DNA of 64,000 bases from Ramlibacter alkalitolerans (GTDB lineage: Bacteria > Pseudomonadota > Gammaproteobacteria > Burkholderiales > Burkholderiaceae_C): positions 124,001 through 188,000 of the forward strand of contig NZ_JAEQND010000007.1 in NCBI RefSeq assembly GCF_016722765.1. The letters are read 5' to 3'. The position numbers and the translations under genes are program-made. Positions 62,053 to 64,000 of this stretch are shown piece after piece. Each line of letters begins with the position of its first letter. The first letter of the stretch is position 1. Below the pieces are notes generated by a model that worked only from the letters and a program-made list of their open reading frames with translations, did not search any database and was not told the DNA's origin.

Positions 62053-62115
62053 GCTGACAGCCACTTGCAGGGCCGCTGTCAGCATCTTGTCGCCCAGCTT
62101 TCAGCGCGCTTACAG
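62053..62115. promoter_or_regulatory. periodic CTG/CTT-CAG repeats upstream of terC
   Basis: GCTGACAGC (62053-62061) and GCTGTCAGC (62075-62083) form a perfect inverted repeat. CTTTCAG (62098) and CTTACAG (62109) repeat directly with an 11-base period, and CTGTCAG at 62076 is in phase (22 bases). OmpR-family regulators bind such helical-turn-spaced repeats. The array spans the end of the kinase gene and the terC upstream region. Confidence 0.45.
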
Positions 62116-63540
62116 CGCCTCGGTCAGCTCAGGGTTGTCCCGGGGTGTGCCGGCGCTGGGCTGGAACAGCACGCTGAAGGTGTTGCCCACGCCGTCCACA
62201 TCCTCCTCCAGCGTGATGCGCGCGCCGTGCAGCGTCGCGATCTCGCTCACGATGGCCAGGCCGAGGCCGCTGCCGTCCTCCTGCGTGCCCAACAGGCGGT
62301 GGAAACGCTCGAAGATGCGCGCCCGTTCGGCCACCGGGATGCTGGGGCCGTCGTCGCTGATGGCCAGCTTGCACTGGCCGTCGCCGGCGTGGCCGGCGCG
62401 CACCGTCACGCGGCCGCCCTGCTGGCTGTAGCGGATGGCGTTGTCGATCAGATTGTTGACCAGTTCGCGCAGCCGGTCGCGATCGGCGTCGATCATCAGC
62501 GGCTCGTCGACGCCTTCGAAGCCGAGGTCGATGTTGCGCTTGATGGCGCTGGGCACCCACTCCATGCTGACTTCCAGCGCGAACGCGTTCAGGTCCAGCG
62601 GCTGCAACTGCACCGTCTCCAGCGCACCGGGCTCGTTGCGGGCCAGCGAGAGCAGCTGGCGCACCAGCCGCGACAGCCGGTCGGCGCTGATATAGAGCTG
62701 CGCCAGCGAATGCCGCACGCGCTCCGGGTCGTTCTCGCGCAGCGCCAGCTCGATCTGCGCCTTCAGGCCGCTGACCGGCGTCTTGAGCTGGTGGGCCGCG
62801 TCGGCCACGAAGCGGTTCTGGAAGTCGAAGGTCTTGCCCAGGCGGGCCATGAGATCGTTGACCTCGTCGACCAGGGGCCGCACTTCGCCCGGGACGTCGT
62901 GGGTGTCGATCCGGCTCAGGTCCAGGTGCGAGCGGTTGGAGACGGCGCGCCGCAGGCGCTTGAGCGGCTCGAGGCCCCGCGAGACGCCGAACCACACCAG
63001 CGCCGTCGCCATCACGATCAGCAGCAGCTGCGGCAGCACCACGTTGGCCACCATCTCCAGCGCCAGCCGGTTGCGCTTGTTCAGCGTCTCGGCCACCTGC
63101 ACCTGCACCATGGGCGCGCCGGGCGACTCGCCCACCCGCATGCGCGTGACGATCATGCGCACCGCCTGCCCGTGCACCGTCTCCTGCGAGAACAGCGGCT
63201 CGCCGCCGGGCGCCACGCGCCGCCCCAGGGGCAGCGCGGTATCGCCCCCCAGCACCGTGCCGTCGCCGGCGTCGGCGCGGTAGTACAGCCGGTCCTGGGC
63301 GTCGGTGAGGAGGATGCTGCCCGCGGTTTCGGACAGCTCCAGCCGCAGCCGGCCGCCCTCGTTGCGCACGTGCAGCACGATCTCGCGCGCGATCTCGTGC
63401 AGCGCGCGGTCGTAGGCCAGGTTGGCCAGGCGCTGCGAGCTCCAGTACGCCGCCATGGCGTCGAGCAGCAGCAGGATCAGCAGCGGCCCGAGCAGCCAGG
63501 CGAGCAGCTTGCGCTGCAGGCGAGGCTCAGTTTTCGCCAT
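62110..63540 (-). CDS. sensor histidine kinase (TctE-like)
   Basis: A 476-residue membrane kinase. Two membrane helices (about residues 11-31 and 163-187) flank a 2CSK_N-type periplasmic sensor region, then a HAMP-like linker. The phosphorylated His250 is in ADAAHQLKTP. The ATPase domain has N box NLIDNAIRYS, G1 SDDGPSIP and G2 GSGLGLAIV. It is typical of the TctDE/QseBC group that senses carboxylates or signals. Its start overlaps the response regulator end by 14 bases. Its end runs into the repeat array upstream of terC. Confidence 0.92.
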   Translation of the reverse strand: MAKTEPRLQRKLLAWLLGPLLILLLLDAMAAYWSSQRLANLAYDRALHEIAREIVLHVRNEGGRLRLELSETAGSILLTDAQDRLYYRADAGDGTVLGGDTALPLGRRVAPGGEPLFSQETVHGQAVRMIVTRMRVGESPGAPMVQVQVAETLNKRNRLALEMVANVVLPQLLLIVMATALVWFGVSRGLEPLKRLRRAVSNRSHLDLSRIDTHDVPGEVRPLVDEVNDLMARLGKTFDFQNRFVADAAHQLKTPVSGLKAQIELALRENDPERVRHSLAQLYISADRLSRLVRQLLSLARNEPGALETVQLQPLDLNAFALEVSMEWVPSAIKRNIDLGFEGVDEPLMIDADRDRLRELVNNLIDNAIRYSQQGGRVTVRAGHAGDGQCKLAISDDGPSIPVAERARIFERFHRLLGTQEDGSGLGLAIVSEIATLHGARITLEEDVDGVGNTFSVLFQPSAGTPRDNPELTEAL

Positions 63541-64000
63541 CGTCGCGTTCCATCAGGTAGCCCATGCCGCGCACGGTGCGGATCTCGCAGCCCAGGGGCT
63601 CGAGCTTCTTGCGCAGGCGGTACACGTAGACCTCGATCGCGTTGGCGCCCACCTCGTCGCCCCAGCCATAGAGGTGGTTGACCATCTGCTCCTTGCTCAC
63701 GACGCGGCCCTCGCGCATCAGCAGCAGCTCCAGCACGGCGAGCTCGCGCGGCGAGAGGTCCAGCGGCTTCTTGTCGTGGAAGACGCGGCGGCCCACCGTG
63801 TCGAAGCGCAGCAGCCCGTGGTCCAGGTAGGGCGTGGATTGCGTGCCGCGGCGCAGCAGCGCCCGCACGCGCGCCTCGAGGACCGGCAGGTCGAACGGTT
63901 TAGAGAGGTAGTCGTCGGCGCCGAGGTCCAGGCCGCGCACCTGGTCCTCCATGGTGTCGAAGGCGGTGAGCATCAGCACCGGCATGGTGGACTTGCGCGA
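63527..64000 (-). CDS. OmpR-family response regulator (TctD-like), 5' end outside window
   Basis: The visible 157 or so residues cover the end of the receiver (MPVLMLTAFDT with the switch Thr, YLSKPFDLPVLEARV with the conserved Lys) and the complete winged-helix DNA-binding domain (LSPRELAVLELLLMREGRVV, VYVYRLRKKLEPLG, IRTVRGMGYLM). The phosphoacceptor Asp lies beyond the right edge. It overlaps the kinase gene start by 14 bases, so the two are coupled. It is a candidate for binding the repeats upstream of terC. Confidence 0.94.
   Translation of the reverse strand, partial: SRKSTMPVLMLTAFDTMEDQVRGLDLGADDYLSKPFDLPVLEARVRALLRRGTQSTPYLDHGLLRFDTVGRRVFHDKKPLDLSPRELAVLELLLMREGRVVSKEQMVNHLYGWGDEVGANAIEVYVYRLRKKLEPLGCEIRTVRGMGYLMERDDGEN

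Noticed and set aside
61990..62110. Manganese riboswitch (yybP-ykoY) in front of terC
   Set aside because: The conserved paired-loop sequences expected for that riboswitch were not found on the minus strand here.

Overview
The window is a high-GC chromosome segment of a betaproteobacterium, most likely a Comamonadaceae member of the Ramlibacter/Variovorax kind. This rests on gene order (rpmA-rplU / ispB / tRNA-Pro / pilBCD-coaE-zapD-yacG / NUDIX-DUF815-argJ), on protein sequences typical of Burkholderiales (a Bug-type TctC binding protein, fused isobutyryl-CoA mutase IcmF, a TctE-type sensor kinase), and on GC-rich third codon positions. No species call is possible from sequence alone.

Layout. 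1-7.5 kb: housekeeping genes: ribosomal proteins L27 (cut by the window edge) and L21, octaprenyl diphosphate synthase, tRNA-Pro(CGG), the type IV pilus assembly genes pilB, pilC and pilD, then coaE, zapD and yacG. 7.5-11.5 kb, minus strand: a NUDIX hydrolase, a DUF815 ATPase, argJ, a rhodanese and an exported-looking fumarylacetoacetate-hydrolase-family protein. 11.6-15.6 kb: a TRAP transporter dctPQM whose large subunit carries a tandem EPP-repeat insert. 15.7-20.4 kb: a CPA1-type antiporter and icmF, which has a palindromic operator in front of it.

20.4-37.4 kb is the accessory region. An IS630-like element with a double-frameshifted transposase sits in a broken ORF6N gene. Next to it, on the minus strand, is a polymorphic-toxin locus: a TPR protein, a 4517-residue RHS/YD-repeat protein (with three Ig-like modules, a LysM domain and a GIY-YIG nuclease-like C-terminal tip), and an Imm26-type immunity gene overlapping the toxin stop codon by 4 bases. 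Base composition falls clearly in the toxin tip and immunity gene, as expected for an exchanged module.

37.4-44.4 kb: aroG, an alpha/beta hydrolase, a DUF192 protein, an MFS transporter, a quinone-oxidoreductase-like protein, an SDR lacking the usual YxxxK, an atypical stand-alone receiver and small unknown proteins. 44.4-51 kb: an RND efflux operon (membrane fusion protein, pump, NodT-type outer-membrane factor) divergent from a TetR repressor, with an AcrR-like operator between them. 51-57.2 kb: small exported proteins (His-rich; CX10C repeats), a cupin, an aldo/keto reductase, a lipid kinase and a TctC-type binding protein. 57.2-64 kb: a Mut7-C protein, an amidase and an AMP-forming ligase in one operon, then a universal stress protein with a TerC-family protein, and a two-component system cut by the right edge.

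Several intergenic gaps hold long imperfect palindromes (7493-7584, 54246-54354, 60784-60839), which look like dispersed extragenic repeats.
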